Assembly (NCBI GenBank): GCA_009823505.1
Contig: VZQC01009508.1
Span: 944,132-1,008,131, forward strand
DNA from: Rhizomys pruinosus
Taxonomy: Eukaryota; Chordata; Mammalia; Rodentia; Spalacidae
Direction of reading: 5' to 3'
DNA: 64,000 nucleotides
This document shows, in pieces, positions 1-9,561 of the stretch. How positions within the stretch are numbered: the stretch's first letter is position 1; the number at the start of each line of letters is the position of its first letter. The notes beneath the pieces were generated by a model that saw only the letters and a program-made list of their open reading frames with translations, ran no database searches and was not told the DNA's origin. The position numbers and the translations under genes are program-made.

Positions 1-300
1 GCAAAGTCTAGAAGATAGGGCCTGCCTGGAGGAAGTAGGCCATTGAAGGGTGTGGCTGGTCCACAGCCCTTTCCCCACTCTACGTTTCCTGTCTTCCACG
101 AAGGGAACAGCCTCCTTCTCCTCCACACACCCCTGCCACCATGATGTTCTGCTTCACCACCAGCCCAGAATCAGCAGGCCCGAGGGCCACAGGCTGTATC
201 TTACAAACCGCGAACCAAAGTCAGTCGTTCCTCCCTCTCAGTTTTCTCAGGTGTTAGTTACACCAACAATAAAGCTGAGCAAACAGAACCTCTTGTACAT
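1..300 (+). mobile_element. MaLR-type solo LTR, 5'-truncated by the window edge (duplicate copy 1)
   Basis: It has the usual layout of a rodent/mammalian MaLR LTR: 'ggaggaagtaggccattgaa', a 'ccaccatgatgttctg' block, an AATAAA-like signal (caataaagc) near 270, and a T/A-rich end. The complete copy is at about 5012-5380. Confidence 0.7.
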
Positions 301-362
301 GAAGAGTCTGTTAGTTTGATGACACACTAAACTTTCCTAAGACTCTTCCCATTTTATGTAAG

Positions 363-650
363 GGGTGTGTGTGTGTGTGTGCATGAAGAGAACCAGGTTT
401 GGTGTTGGGAATCCTTTTCTCTCTTCCACCTTTTTCAATGAAGCAGGGCTTCTCAATCAAACCCAGAGCTAACCAATCTGGCTCATCTCACTAACCAGCT
501 TACCCTGGGGATCCTCCGCCCCCCCCCCCCCCCCCCCGTTCTGAGCCTGGAATTACGGGTGAGCCCCCATGTTCACCTGACATTTAAATGCGTTCTGGAT
601 CTGAGCTGCAGTCCTCACTCCTGGATGGCTAAGTGAGGACTTTTCCTAAG
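363..650 (-). mobile_element. B4 SINE (minus), diverged, with internal C tract
   Basis: A GT run at 365-380 is followed by a diverged antisense B1-like half and an antisense tRNA-like half, the usual layout of a reversed B4. A 19-base C tract at 519-537 sits where B4 copies usually have a short C run. It is duplicated at 5452-5742. Confidence 0.55.
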
Positions 651-685
651 ACTTTTAAAGCATTTTTTTAAAAGAAATTATTTTA

Positions 686-912
686 GGGTCTGGAGAGATG
701 GCTCAGTAGTTAAGAGCACTGGTTGCTCTTGCTGAGGATCCAGGCTCAATTCCCAGAACCTACATACTGGTTAACACCCATCCATACCTCCAGGGTTCCA
801 GGAGATCTGACATTTTCTTCTGACTGGTGCAGACACTGCAGGGCATGAGTGCACTTACACACATGCAGGCAATATACTCACACACATGAAATAAAAATAA
901 TAAATAAAATAT
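686..912 (+). mobile_element. B2/B3-type SINE (plus)
   Basis: It starts with the tRNA-like head (ggtctggagagatggctcag), has an internal B-box-like stretch, and ends in an AATAAA-rich tail. It lacks the 17-bp internal duplication of the younger B2s here, so it belongs to an older subtype. Its duplicate lies at about 5785-6010. Confidence 0.85.
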
Positions 913-999
913 TAAAAAGAAGATATTTTAATCTTTTGGGTTCTTTGACCTTTTATATAATATGATTTTTGCAACAATTGCAAATTTAATTCTTTTTGC

Positions 1000-1325
1000 A
1001 TATATGTGTATGATGTACATGTGTGTCCACATGTGTGGCTCTTCACACAAAGGCCAAAGGTTAATATCGGACATCCCCCTTAGTCACTCTCCCAACCGTA
1101 TATAGTGATGAAAGGTTTCTTACGCTAGCCAAGAGCTTGTGGATCCTGCTGGTCTAAGTTGCCTGCTTGCTCTGGGGATCCCTAGCTCTTTCTCCTAAGT
1201 GCAGGGATTATAGGAGGCCGACCATGCCCACTTGGCTTTGCTTTTATACGGATGTTGGAGATCCAAGCTCTGGTCCTCACACTAACATAGCAAGCACTTT
1301 ACCCACTGAGCCATCTCCCTAGCCA
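1000..1325 (-). mobile_element. B4 SINE (minus)
   Basis: Reading left to right it shows the reversed B4 order: a gatgtacatgtgtg start, the 'ggccaaaggttaatatcgg' region, a B1-like part with 'gcagggattataggaggc', then the tRNA-like end 'actgagccatctccctagcc'. The duplicate copy is at about 6095-6423. Confidence 0.75.
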
Positions 1326-2690
1326 CCAATAACTTTTATTCTTAATGCCAAGGAGCAGTAAAGAGATAAGGACTATGAGGTGCCTGACCAGTGAAAGAAT
1401 AAGTGTTATAACACAGGGTGTCCAGTGACAGGGACGATATTAGAACACGTCCTCAAAAGCACTTGTCCAGCTTTTTTCTTCGTATAATCAACCCTCCAAG
1501 TTTAAAAGACATCTGAACTGTAAAATACTAGTTGATTATAAGAAAAACATGGATCCAAGTTGGGAGATACTTTTAAATCCCATTAAACTAACTGAAAAAT
1601 TCATGAGCAATACATGGATAATTTGTTTCTTATTAAAACATTAAACTTGTAGAGAATATTTAGCTGTTCAAATGTCAAGTAACAGGATAGCTATAGTAAG
1701 TTAATTAGGTACCAATTCATTGCTAAAGATACCTAATTGACATTTAATAAGCATATTAAATACCAATTAACCAACTATATTTAGTGCTAACTATATTTAG
1801 TCAAAGCTGTTTTGTTAATTGCTTGCTCAGTGCCTTAGTATCTATGGTCAATAGATTATAACCCAATTAAATATATACATTAATGTGTTTACATATATGT
1901 CTCCCCAGAGGAGACTACAGGCTGGATGCACATGTGTGGGTTTAACCATTGTCACCCATCTTGGTAAAAATGACACCTAACAGAAAGCTGTCCCAGCTCA
2001 TACAAGATGCATCAGACAAGAGGGGACGGCAGAGATGCAGTGCTTACCTGTCACTGCTGAATCTGGAGATGAGGGACTTAACAGGTTCTGGCAAGAAGCT
2101 TCCATGGGGCTTCTGAGGGCAGGGTCCACATGCCCTTTGAGACCTCTACAGAGGGACTTTCTTGAAGTTTCATAAATACCATTAATACCACCTTCTACCA
2201 GAGGGAGGAACACACTGGTTGTGATAATTGCCTCCAGGATCTCATGACTGTCCTGGGCTCAAGAGCTCTTAGTTGGCATTCTTTTGGACTATTTGCTGAA
2301 TAACATTGTCAGTCACATGCTGGGGGATCTGGATTGTGTATTCTGGTCACAACACTTTCCTGCAGACTCGATGCTTGCAGCACAATAGTGAAGAGACACG
2401 TGAAAAGAGAGCGGGGACTGGAGCACATTAACCTTGGCCACTCTTCCCTGACCCCATGAAGGCATTTAATGGGTTTTGTAGGTCCTGATGTGGGGCACCC
2501 TTCCTGAGGTTTAAATATGCAGAAGGGCTGAACAGTGGTGTGAATCAGTTACTCGGAGGGCTGAAGGGCGATGGTGGTGATCCTGTGGGCAAGAAGCATC
2601 CAAATAAGATTTCGTTATACCATGACCAGACTGTTTAAACATTGCCTAAATATAGGTGAATTGATATCATAGAAACTTAAAGCTAGGGAA
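1326..2690. other. AT-rich non-repetitive DNA, no gene seen
   Basis: This stretch shows no recognisable interspersed repeat or coding signal. It is AT-rich with many TTAATT/TAATTA words at 1680-1880. It is present again at 6424-7785, with perfect runs of several hundred bases. Confidence 0.6.
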
Positions 2691-2704
2691 GTGACTCCAT
2701 TTTT

Positions 2705-2966
2705 ATTTTTATTTTATTTTTTTTTTAATTTTTTTTTTTTTATTTTTGTATGTGTATGAATGTACTGTCTGCATGCAGGTCTGTGCACCCGTGTCATGCA
2801 ATGCCGCGGAGGTCAGAAGAGGGTCTCGGATTCCCCTGGAACTGGAGTTCTCCCGGAATTGGAGTTACAGTCGGTTCTCGGCCGCCATGTGGATGCTGGG
2901 GATCGAACCCGGGTCCTCTGTAAGAGCGGTCGGCACTCTTAACCGCTAGGCCATCTCTCCAGTCCC
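2705..2966 (-). mobile_element. B2 SINE (minus), hybrid element at a duplication junction
   Basis: A reversed B2 with a T-rich left end and the antisense head at the right (ctctccagtccc). The left half shares private variants with the B2 at 7801-8064, such as gggtctcgg where other copies read gggtgtcgg. The right half and right flank differ. The left flank carries gtgactccattttt (2691-2704) but the right flank has no matching target-site duplication. That is what a recombinant between two B2s would look like. Confidence 0.85.
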
Positions 2967-3196
2967 GTAAATGTATTTTTGATGTGAAGCAAATGCCATA
3001 AATGATTATAGAAAGAATTGTTTCCCATATCGTTATGATAAGGACTTCAAAAATTTTGATTTTTTTTTAATTGAAGAAAGTGAGCAGGAAAAGTTAATTT
3101 TATTAAGGGTATACATACATGAACTCAGGAAAGGTGACTCCAGAGTCTGTCCTGTATGTGTGGAAGGGAGGGGGTAATAAAAATTAGCATGTGGAT

Positions 3197-3395
3197 GGGG
3201 CTGGAGAGATGGCTCAGCGGTTAAGAGCACCAACTGCTCTTGCAGAGGACCCAGGTTTTATTCCCAGCACCCACATGGCGGCTAAGAACCATCTTTAACT
3301 CCAGTTCCAGGGGGATCTGACACCTTCTTCTGAGCCCTGTGGTGTTGCAGGACATGGGTGCACAAACCTACTTGCAGACAGTACATTCATACAAA

Positions 3396-3428
<33 letters not shown>
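3197..3428 (+). mobile_element. B2 SINE (plus) with target-site duplication
   Basis: Complete B2 ending in an (AAAT)n tail. It is flanked by aaaattagcatgtgga at 3180-3195 and 3429-3444. It has a single ctccagttccag block and so belongs to the older subtype. Confidence 0.92.
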
Positions 3429-3430
<2 letters not shown>

Positions 3431-3747
3431 AATTAGCATGTGGAAAGCTTTGCAATCTAGGCAAATAAAGATTGATATGGGAGAGAGTTCAACCAAGCTG
3501 CCTTGGTACAACCAATGTACCAAGTACAATGCATGAAAGAGGAGTACTTTTCAAGTTTGTATCAGTACAAGTAATGCTACATCCCTGAATGTATCCCAAG
3601 AGAAAATCTGAAATATATCCATAGTTTTTAATTCACAAATATTCATTTGTAGCTGTCTTTGTGAAGAAAAACTTCAAAGCAACACAAATGACCAACAAAC
3701 AACACAAATGGATGCAATTTATAATTAGTTGAATTTAGTAAATTTTG

Positions 3748-4001
3748 TTTTTTTAAATATTTTTTTAATTTTTATTTATTTCTGTATGTGTATGAATGTA
3801 CTGTCTGCATGCAAGTTTGTGCACCCGTGTCATGCAATGCCGCAGAGGTCAGAAGAGGGTGTCGGATTCCCCTGGAACTGGAGTTCTCCTGGAATTGGAG
3901 TTTCAAACGGTTCTCGGCCGCCATGTGGGTCCTGGGGATCGAACCCAGGTCCTCTGTAAGAGCGGTTGGCACCCCTAACTGCTAGGCCATCTCTCCAGCC
4001 C
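3748..4001 (-). mobile_element. B2 SINE (minus), young subtype, with target-site duplication
   Basis: Reversed full-length B2 carrying the 17-bp internal duplication. It is flanked by perfect 18-bp repeats (tgaatttagtaaattttg) at 3730-3747 and 4002-4019. Confidence 0.95.
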
Positions 4002-4055
4002 TGAATTTAGTAAATTTTGATATTCAATATGATGGGAAAACATATAGTCATCCAT

Positions 4056-4056
4056 N
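4056..4056. other. Isolated ambiguous base (N)
   Basis: A single N in otherwise resolved sequence, lying in the spacer between the duplicate blocks. It marks an unresolved assembly position. Confidence 0.95.
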
Positions 4057-4620
4057 AAAAACGTTGAGAAAAAAATAATAATGCAGGCCATGAAATTGTT
4101 TATAAATGTTCTGACAACAAATTCTGAGGGAAATGCACCAAGCCCCTCTTTCCTGCTTAACATATTCTGTTTTATAGCTTAAGTAAAGCAAATGTTTGAT
4201 GCGTGTGAAGGCTCTCGTGTAGTGAGGGTAATCGGCACTAGAATTATTGCGAGTGTTTAACAAAAGAACCCTTGTTTATGAAGCACAGAAGATGTAAAAC
4301 AAGCAAACAGAGCTGGAGACACAAGAATTTCATTGCACCATGCCACCAACAGCATGCAAAAGCCACTATGCTGATAAACTGTTGGACCAGGCCTCCCAAA
4401 GAAAATGGAGGGACTGGACACAGACAACGGTTAGACCAGAACAAACTATCTAAATACAAAAATGTAAAATGCAATGCACACTGAGATGGTCACAAACCAC
4501 ATTTTCAGAATGTAACACACACAGTTGGCTACATGGTCAACTTAATGCAGTAAATAGAAATCTGGGCTGGAGGAGATAAAGAGATTAAGAGGGAGACATC
4601 AGTGTTTGAAAGAGGCACCC

Positions 4621-4868
4621 AGGGGGTGGGAGATGGCCTAGTGGTTAAGAGTGCAGACTTGCCTCTAGCAGAGGACCCAGGTTTGATTCCCCCAGCATCC
4701 ACATGTGGCTAGAACCGTCTTTATCATCCAGTTCCAGGGGAATCTGACGCCCTCTCTGACCTCCGAGCAATTGCACAACACAGGTGCCCAAACCTACATG
4801 CAGACGTACACTCAAACACAATATAATCATAAATAAATAAATAAATTAAATAAATAAAATAAATAAAA
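4621..4868 (+). mobile_element. B2 SINE (plus), diverged older subtype
   Basis: B2 head (gtgggagatggcctagtgg), a single ctccagttccag-like block with small indels, and an (AAAT)n tail at 4829-4868. Confidence 0.85.
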
Positions 4869-5011
4869 TAAGCAGCCCAGGAACCTTGACCCTAAGATGC
4901 CCCTCCTAACTAGGAAGTCAATAGAACCAAGTTTATTTATAACCATGTTATTTAAAGACAATTCAGAAAGTCATACTTACTAGTCTAAAAACAAGTTATT
5001 TTAAAGTGCTT

Positions 5012-5380
5012 TTATAGTTTAAATATGAAATGTTTCCCTCACAGGTTCACATGGTGAAGGGATGGTCCCTGAGGGTAGAGCTATTCTGGCAAAGTCTAGA
5101 AGATAGGGCCTGCCTGGAGGAAGTAGGCCATTGAAGGGTGTGGCTGGTCCACAGCCCTTTCCCCACTCTACGTTTCCTGTCTTCCACGAAGGGAACAGCC
5201 TCCTTCCTTCCTCCACACACCCCTGCCACCATGATGTTCTGGCTTCAAACACAGCCCAGAATCAGCAGGCCCGAGGGCCACAGGCTGTATCTTACAAACC
5301 GCGAACCAAAGTCAGTCGTTCCTCCCTCTCAGTTTTCTCAGGTGTTAGTTACACCAACAATAAAGCTGAGCAAACAGAAC
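5012..5380 (+). mobile_element. MaLR-type solo LTR (plus), complete
   Basis: Typical MaLR layout: a start resembling 'tatagtttaaatatgaaatg', a central 'ggaggaagtaggccattgaa' block, 'ccaccatgatgttctgg', and a final AATAAA-like signal with a T-rich end. The duplicate-block boundary in this window lies inside it only because position 1 cuts the other copy. Confidence 0.72.
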
Positions 5381-5451
5381 CTCTTGTACATGAAGAGTCT
5401 GTTAGTTTGATGACACACTAAACTTTCCTAAGACTCTTCCCATTTTATTAG

Positions 5452-5742
5452 GGGTGTGTTTGTGTGTGTGCATGAAGAGAACCAGGTTTGGTGTTGGGAA
5501 TCCTTTTCCTCTTCCATCCACCCCTTTTTCAATGAAGCAGGGCTTCTCAGTCAAACCCAGAGCTAACCAATCTGGCTCATCTCACTAACCAGCTTACCCT
5601 GGGGATCCTCCGCCCCCCGCCCCCCCCCCCCGTTCTGAGCCTGGAATTACGGGTGAGCCCCCATGTTCACCTGACATTTAAATGCGTTCTGGATCTGAGC
5701 TGCAGTCCTCACTCCTGGATGGCTAAGTGAGGACTTTTCCTA
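5452..5742 (-). mobile_element. B4 SINE (minus), duplicate of 363-650
   Basis: Same element as in copy 1, with a shorter, interrupted C tract and several small indels. Confidence 0.55.
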
Positions 5743-5784
5743 AGACTTTAAAGCAATTTTTTTAAAAAGAAAATTATTTAGGGT

Positions 5785-6010
5785 CTGGAGAGATGGCTCA
5801 GTAGGTAAGAGCACTGGTTGCTCTTGCATGAGGATCCAGGCGCAATTCCCAGAACCTACATACTGGTTAACACCCATCCTACCATCCAGGGTTCCAGGAG
5901 ATCTGACATTTTCTTCTGACTGGTGCAGACACTGCAGGCATGAAGTGCACTACTACACACATGCAGGCAATATACTACACACACATGAAATAAAAAAAAT
6001 AAATAAATAT
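5785..6010 (+). mobile_element. B2/B3-type SINE (plus), duplicate of 686-912
   Basis: Matches 686-912 with scattered one-base indels, for example cttgcatgagg against cttgctgagg. Confidence 0.85.
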
Positions 6011-6094
6011 TAAAAAGAAGATATTTTAATTTTGGGGTTCTTTGACCTTTTATATAATATGATTTTTGCAACAATTGCAAATTTAATTCTTTTT

Positions 6095-6423
6095 GCATAT
6101 ATGGTGTATGATGTACATCTGTGTGTCCACTGTGTGGCTCTTCACACAAAGGCCAAAGGAATATCGGACACCCCCTTAGTCACTCTCCCACGTATATAGT
6201 GATGAAAGGTTTCTTACGCTAGCCAAGAGCTTGTGGATCCTGCTGGTCTAAGTTGCCTGCTTGCTCTGGGGATCCCTAGCTCTTTCTCTCTCTCAAGTGC
6301 AGGGATTATAGGAGGCCGACCAGGCCCACTTGGCTTTTGCTTTTATACGGATGTTGGAGATCCAAGCTCTGGTCCTCACACTAACATAGCAAGCACTTTA
6401 CCACTGAGCCATCTCCCTAGCCA
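6095..6423 (-). mobile_element. B4 SINE (minus), duplicate of 1000-1325
   Basis: Reversed B4 ending in 'cactgagccatctccctagcc', matching copy 1 with small indels. Confidence 0.75.
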
Positions 6424-7785
6424 CCAATAACTGTTTATTCTTAATGCCAAGGAGCAGTAAAGAGATAAGGACTATGAGGTGCCTGACCAGTGAAAGAATA
6501 AGTGTTATAACACAGGGTGTCCAGTGACAGGGACGATATTAGAACACGTCCTCAAAAGCACTTGTCCAGCTTTTTTCTTCGTATAATCAACCCTCCAAGT
6601 TTAAAAGACATCTGAACTGTAAAATACTAGTTGATTATAAGAAAAACATGGATCCAAGTTGGGAGATACTTTTAAATCCCATTAAACTAACTGAAAAATT
6701 CATGAGCAATACATGGATAATTTGTTTCTTATTAAAACATTAAACTTGTAGAGAATATTTAGCTGTTCAAATGTCAAGTAACAGGATAGCTATAGTAAGT
6801 TAATTAGGTACCAATTCATTGCTAAAGATACCTAATTGACATTTAATAAGCATATTAAATACCAATTAACCAACTATATTTAGTGCTAACTATATTAGTC
6901 AAAGCTGTTTTGTTAATTGCTTGCTCAGTGCCTTAGTATCTATGGTCAATAGATTAAACCCAATATAAATATATACATTAATGTGTTTACATATATGTCT
7001 CCCCAGAGGAGACTACAGGCTGGATGCCATGGGTGGTTTTAACCATTGTCACCCATCTTGGTAAAAATGACACCTAACAGAAAGCTGTCCCAGCTCATAC
7101 AAGATGCATCAGACAAGAGGGGACGGCAGAGATGCAGTGCTTACCTGTCACTGCTGAATCTGGAGATGAGGGACTTAACAGGTTCTGGCAAGAAGCTTCC
7201 ATGGGGCTTCTGAGGGCAGGGTCCACATGCCCTTTGAGACCTCTACAGAGGGACTTTCTTGAAGTTTCATAAATACCATTAATACCACCTTCTACCAGAG
7301 GGAGGAACACACTGGTTGTGATAATTGCCTCCAGGATCTCATGACTGTCCTGGGCTCAAGAGCTCTTAGTTGGCATTCTTTTGGACTATTTGCTGAATAA
7401 CATTGTCAGTCACATGCTGGGGGATCTGGATTGTGTATTCTGGTCACAACACTTTCCTGCAGACTCGATGCTTGCAGCACAATAGTGAAGAGACACGTGA
7501 AAAGAGAGCGGGGACTGGAGCACATTAACCTTGGCCACTCTTCCCTGACCCCATGAAGGCATTTAATGGGTTTTGTAGGTCCTGATGTGGGGCACCCTTC
7601 CTGAGGTTTAAATATGCAGAAGGGCTGAACAGTGGTGTGAATCAGTTACTCGGAGGGCTGAAGGGCGATGGTGGTGATCCTGTGGGCAAGAAGCATCCAA
7701 ATAAGATTTCGTTATACCATGACCAGACTGTTTAAACATTGCCTAAATATAGGTGAATTGATATCATAGAAACTTAAGCTAGGAA
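6424..7785. other. AT-rich non-repetitive DNA, duplicate of 1326-2690, no gene seen
   Basis: Nearly identical to 1326-2690. It differs mainly at 6890-7045 (several indels) and is otherwise the same over long runs. Confidence 0.6.
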
Positions 7786-7800
7786 GTGCTCCATGTTTTA

Positions 7801-8064
7801 TTTTTATTTTATTTTTTTTTTATTTTTTTTTTTTATTTTTGTATGTGTATGAATGTACTGTCTGCATGCAGGTCTGTGCACCCGTGTCATGCAATGCCGC
7901 GGAGGTCAGAAGAGGGTCTCTCGGATTCCCCCTGGAACTGGAGTTCTCCTGAATTGGAAGTTACAGACGGATTTCTTAGCCGCCAATGTGGGTGCTGGGG
8001 ATCGAACCCGGGTCCTCTGCAAGAGCGTCGGTGCTCTTAACCACTAGGCTATCTCTCCAGCCCC
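7801..8064 (-). mobile_element. B2 SINE (minus) with target-site duplication
   Basis: Reversed B2 carrying the 17-bp internal duplication. The right flank gtgactccattttt (8065-8078) pairs with a slightly damaged left flank at about 7786-7797. This is the intact parent-like partner of the hybrid B2 at 2705-2966. Confidence 0.9.
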
Positions 8065-8340
8065 GTGACTCCATTTTTAAATAAGCAGCATTAGCACTGA
8101 GGATGTACACTGACCCTGCACAGAGGAAATGTCTGAGAGCATGAACGCATTGTTATGAGTATTACATATTAATATTTGCTGTGCAGACCATGCAAGTCAG
8201 CCACTTGGCTAGTGAATGAAGCAATTAGCTTTGAGAGATCCCAGTAAAGGGTGGAATTGTTCTTAGGGCATTCTGAAATCCAAAGTCTAGGGGAAAAGCT
8301 GAACCAGGAACTAATGACGTCACACGGTTATGTGAGACAG

Positions 8341-8494
8341 GAGGCAGTGGACAGGAGGCAGTGGACAGGAGGCAGTGGACAGGAGACAGTGGACAGGAGG
8401 CAGTGGACAAGAGACAGTGGACAGGAGACAGTGGACAGGAGGCAGTGGACAGGAGGCAGTGGACAGGAGACAGTGGACAGGAGGCAGTGGACAG
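8341..8494 (+). repeat. 14-bp minisatellite, 11 units
   Basis: Eleven head-to-tail units of gaggcagtggacag, alternating with a gagacagtggacag variant and one gacaagag variant. Open frames run through it only because the unit is simple. I do not regard it as coding. Confidence 0.97.
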
Positions 8495-9208
8495 GCACAA
8501 AGGGCCTCAAAATTATTCCAAAAATGTCATTCTCTATGCATTTGATCCCCTTTATCTATAGAAGACATATTCCAAGATTACCTCTTGGTGTCTGAAACCA
8601 TAAATAGCTCAAAACCCTATACGTATGATAATCATTCCTCTGTGCCTGTAACATTGGCCACAGAGTACCAGAGTTAATATATCCTTCTATGTTTTGTGCC
8701 CTGGTGTGCCATATATAAGCACTATGTGATTTGCAGCCACTGATAGGTAAAATAAAGGTTACTTGGATACAAGCCATGACAGCCAATCTGATAACTGAGA
8801 TGATTACTAAATAACTAATTGGCATGTAGCAAAGACACAATTCACATCCCAAGCCCAATGAAGAGGACAGGCATGAGATTTCATCATGCTGCTTACAACA
8901 GTGAGAAATTTATGATTTCTGAATTGTTTATTCTAGTATTTCCCATATGATATTTTCAGATTACTTATAGAATATGGATTACTGAAATTAGAGACAGCAA
9001 GACCACAAATAAAGAGGGACTATTGTACCTTGGATGAATGAAAAATCTGTGCTTCTTAAAGTACTGCTGCCTCATCTCTATAGTTGTGATCAGAAGAAAC
9101 TCCCAAGAATAGCTATAATCTAAACATACCAAGACTGGGCTTCTAGATGACAGCATAGCAAGAGGAATCATTTCAAATACAAATAGTTCCACATTACAAG
9201 TGGCTACA

Positions 9209-9548
9209 GGGGCTGGAGAGATGTCTCTGGAGCATTAGGTCCCTCTACAAATTTCACAAGGCAAAATGGCTTGGGTAATTTATGTATTCATTTAGGGGCT
9301 GGAGAGATGGCCTAGCGGTTGAGAGCGCTGACCGCTCTTACAGAGGACCCGGGTTCGATCCCCAGCACCCACATGGCGGCTGAGAACCGTCTGAAACTCC
9401 AACTCCAGGAGAACTCCAGTTCCAGGGGAATCCGACACCCTCTTCTGACCTCCGTGGCATTGCACGACACGGGTGCACAAACCTACATGCAGACAGTACA
9501 CTCATACACATACAAAAATAAATAAAAAATAAAAAAAAAAACCAAAAA
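9209..9548 (+). mobile_element. Composite insertion: B2 head, 71-bp insert, full B2
   Basis: A 15-bp B2 head (ggggctggagagatg) at 9209-9223 is followed by about 71 bp unlike B2, then a complete young-subtype B2 at 9295-9548. The pair acaagtggctaca at 9196-9208 and 9549-9561 flanks the whole composite. It therefore appears to have inserted as one unit. Confidence 0.75.
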
Positions 9549-9561
9549 ACAAGTGGCTACA

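Larger units (their letters stand above)
1..2966 (+). repeat. Segmental duplication, copy 1 (partial at the left window edge)
   Basis: This stretch matches 5089-8064 almost base for base, including an LTR piece, two B4s, a B2 and about 1.3 kb of non-repetitive AT-rich DNA. Long perfectly matching runs (about 1945-2670) are broken by clusters of small insertions and deletions. The match stops inside a minus-strand B2 at about 2900-2966, and the DNA after it differs between the copies. The left end is cut by the window. Confidence 0.95.
2967..5088. other. Spacer between duplicate copies
   Basis: DNA between the two duplicate blocks, present once in this window. It holds three B2s and one isolated ambiguous base. 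If the duplication arose by unequal crossing-over, another copy should lie just left of the window. Confidence 0.8.
5089..8064 (+). repeat. Segmental duplication, copy 2
   Basis: Second copy of 1-2966, offset by about 5.09 kb. This copy looks ancestral at its right end: its B2 keeps a right-hand target-site duplication (gtgactccattttt at 8065-8078) that matches the left flank of the B2 in copy 1 (2691-2704). Several one-base deletions appear here relative to copy 1, for example near 7786 and 6900. Confidence 0.95.

Noticed and set aside
2746..2949. Recurring short frames with a shared Cys-rich protein across many positions
   Set aside because: They are the same antisense B2 sequence translated at each copy, not a gene family.
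8341..8494. CRISPR-like regular repeats (also considered at 57831-58105)
   Set aside because: The units are contiguous with no unique spacers, and the sequence is clearly mammalian. They are minisatellites.
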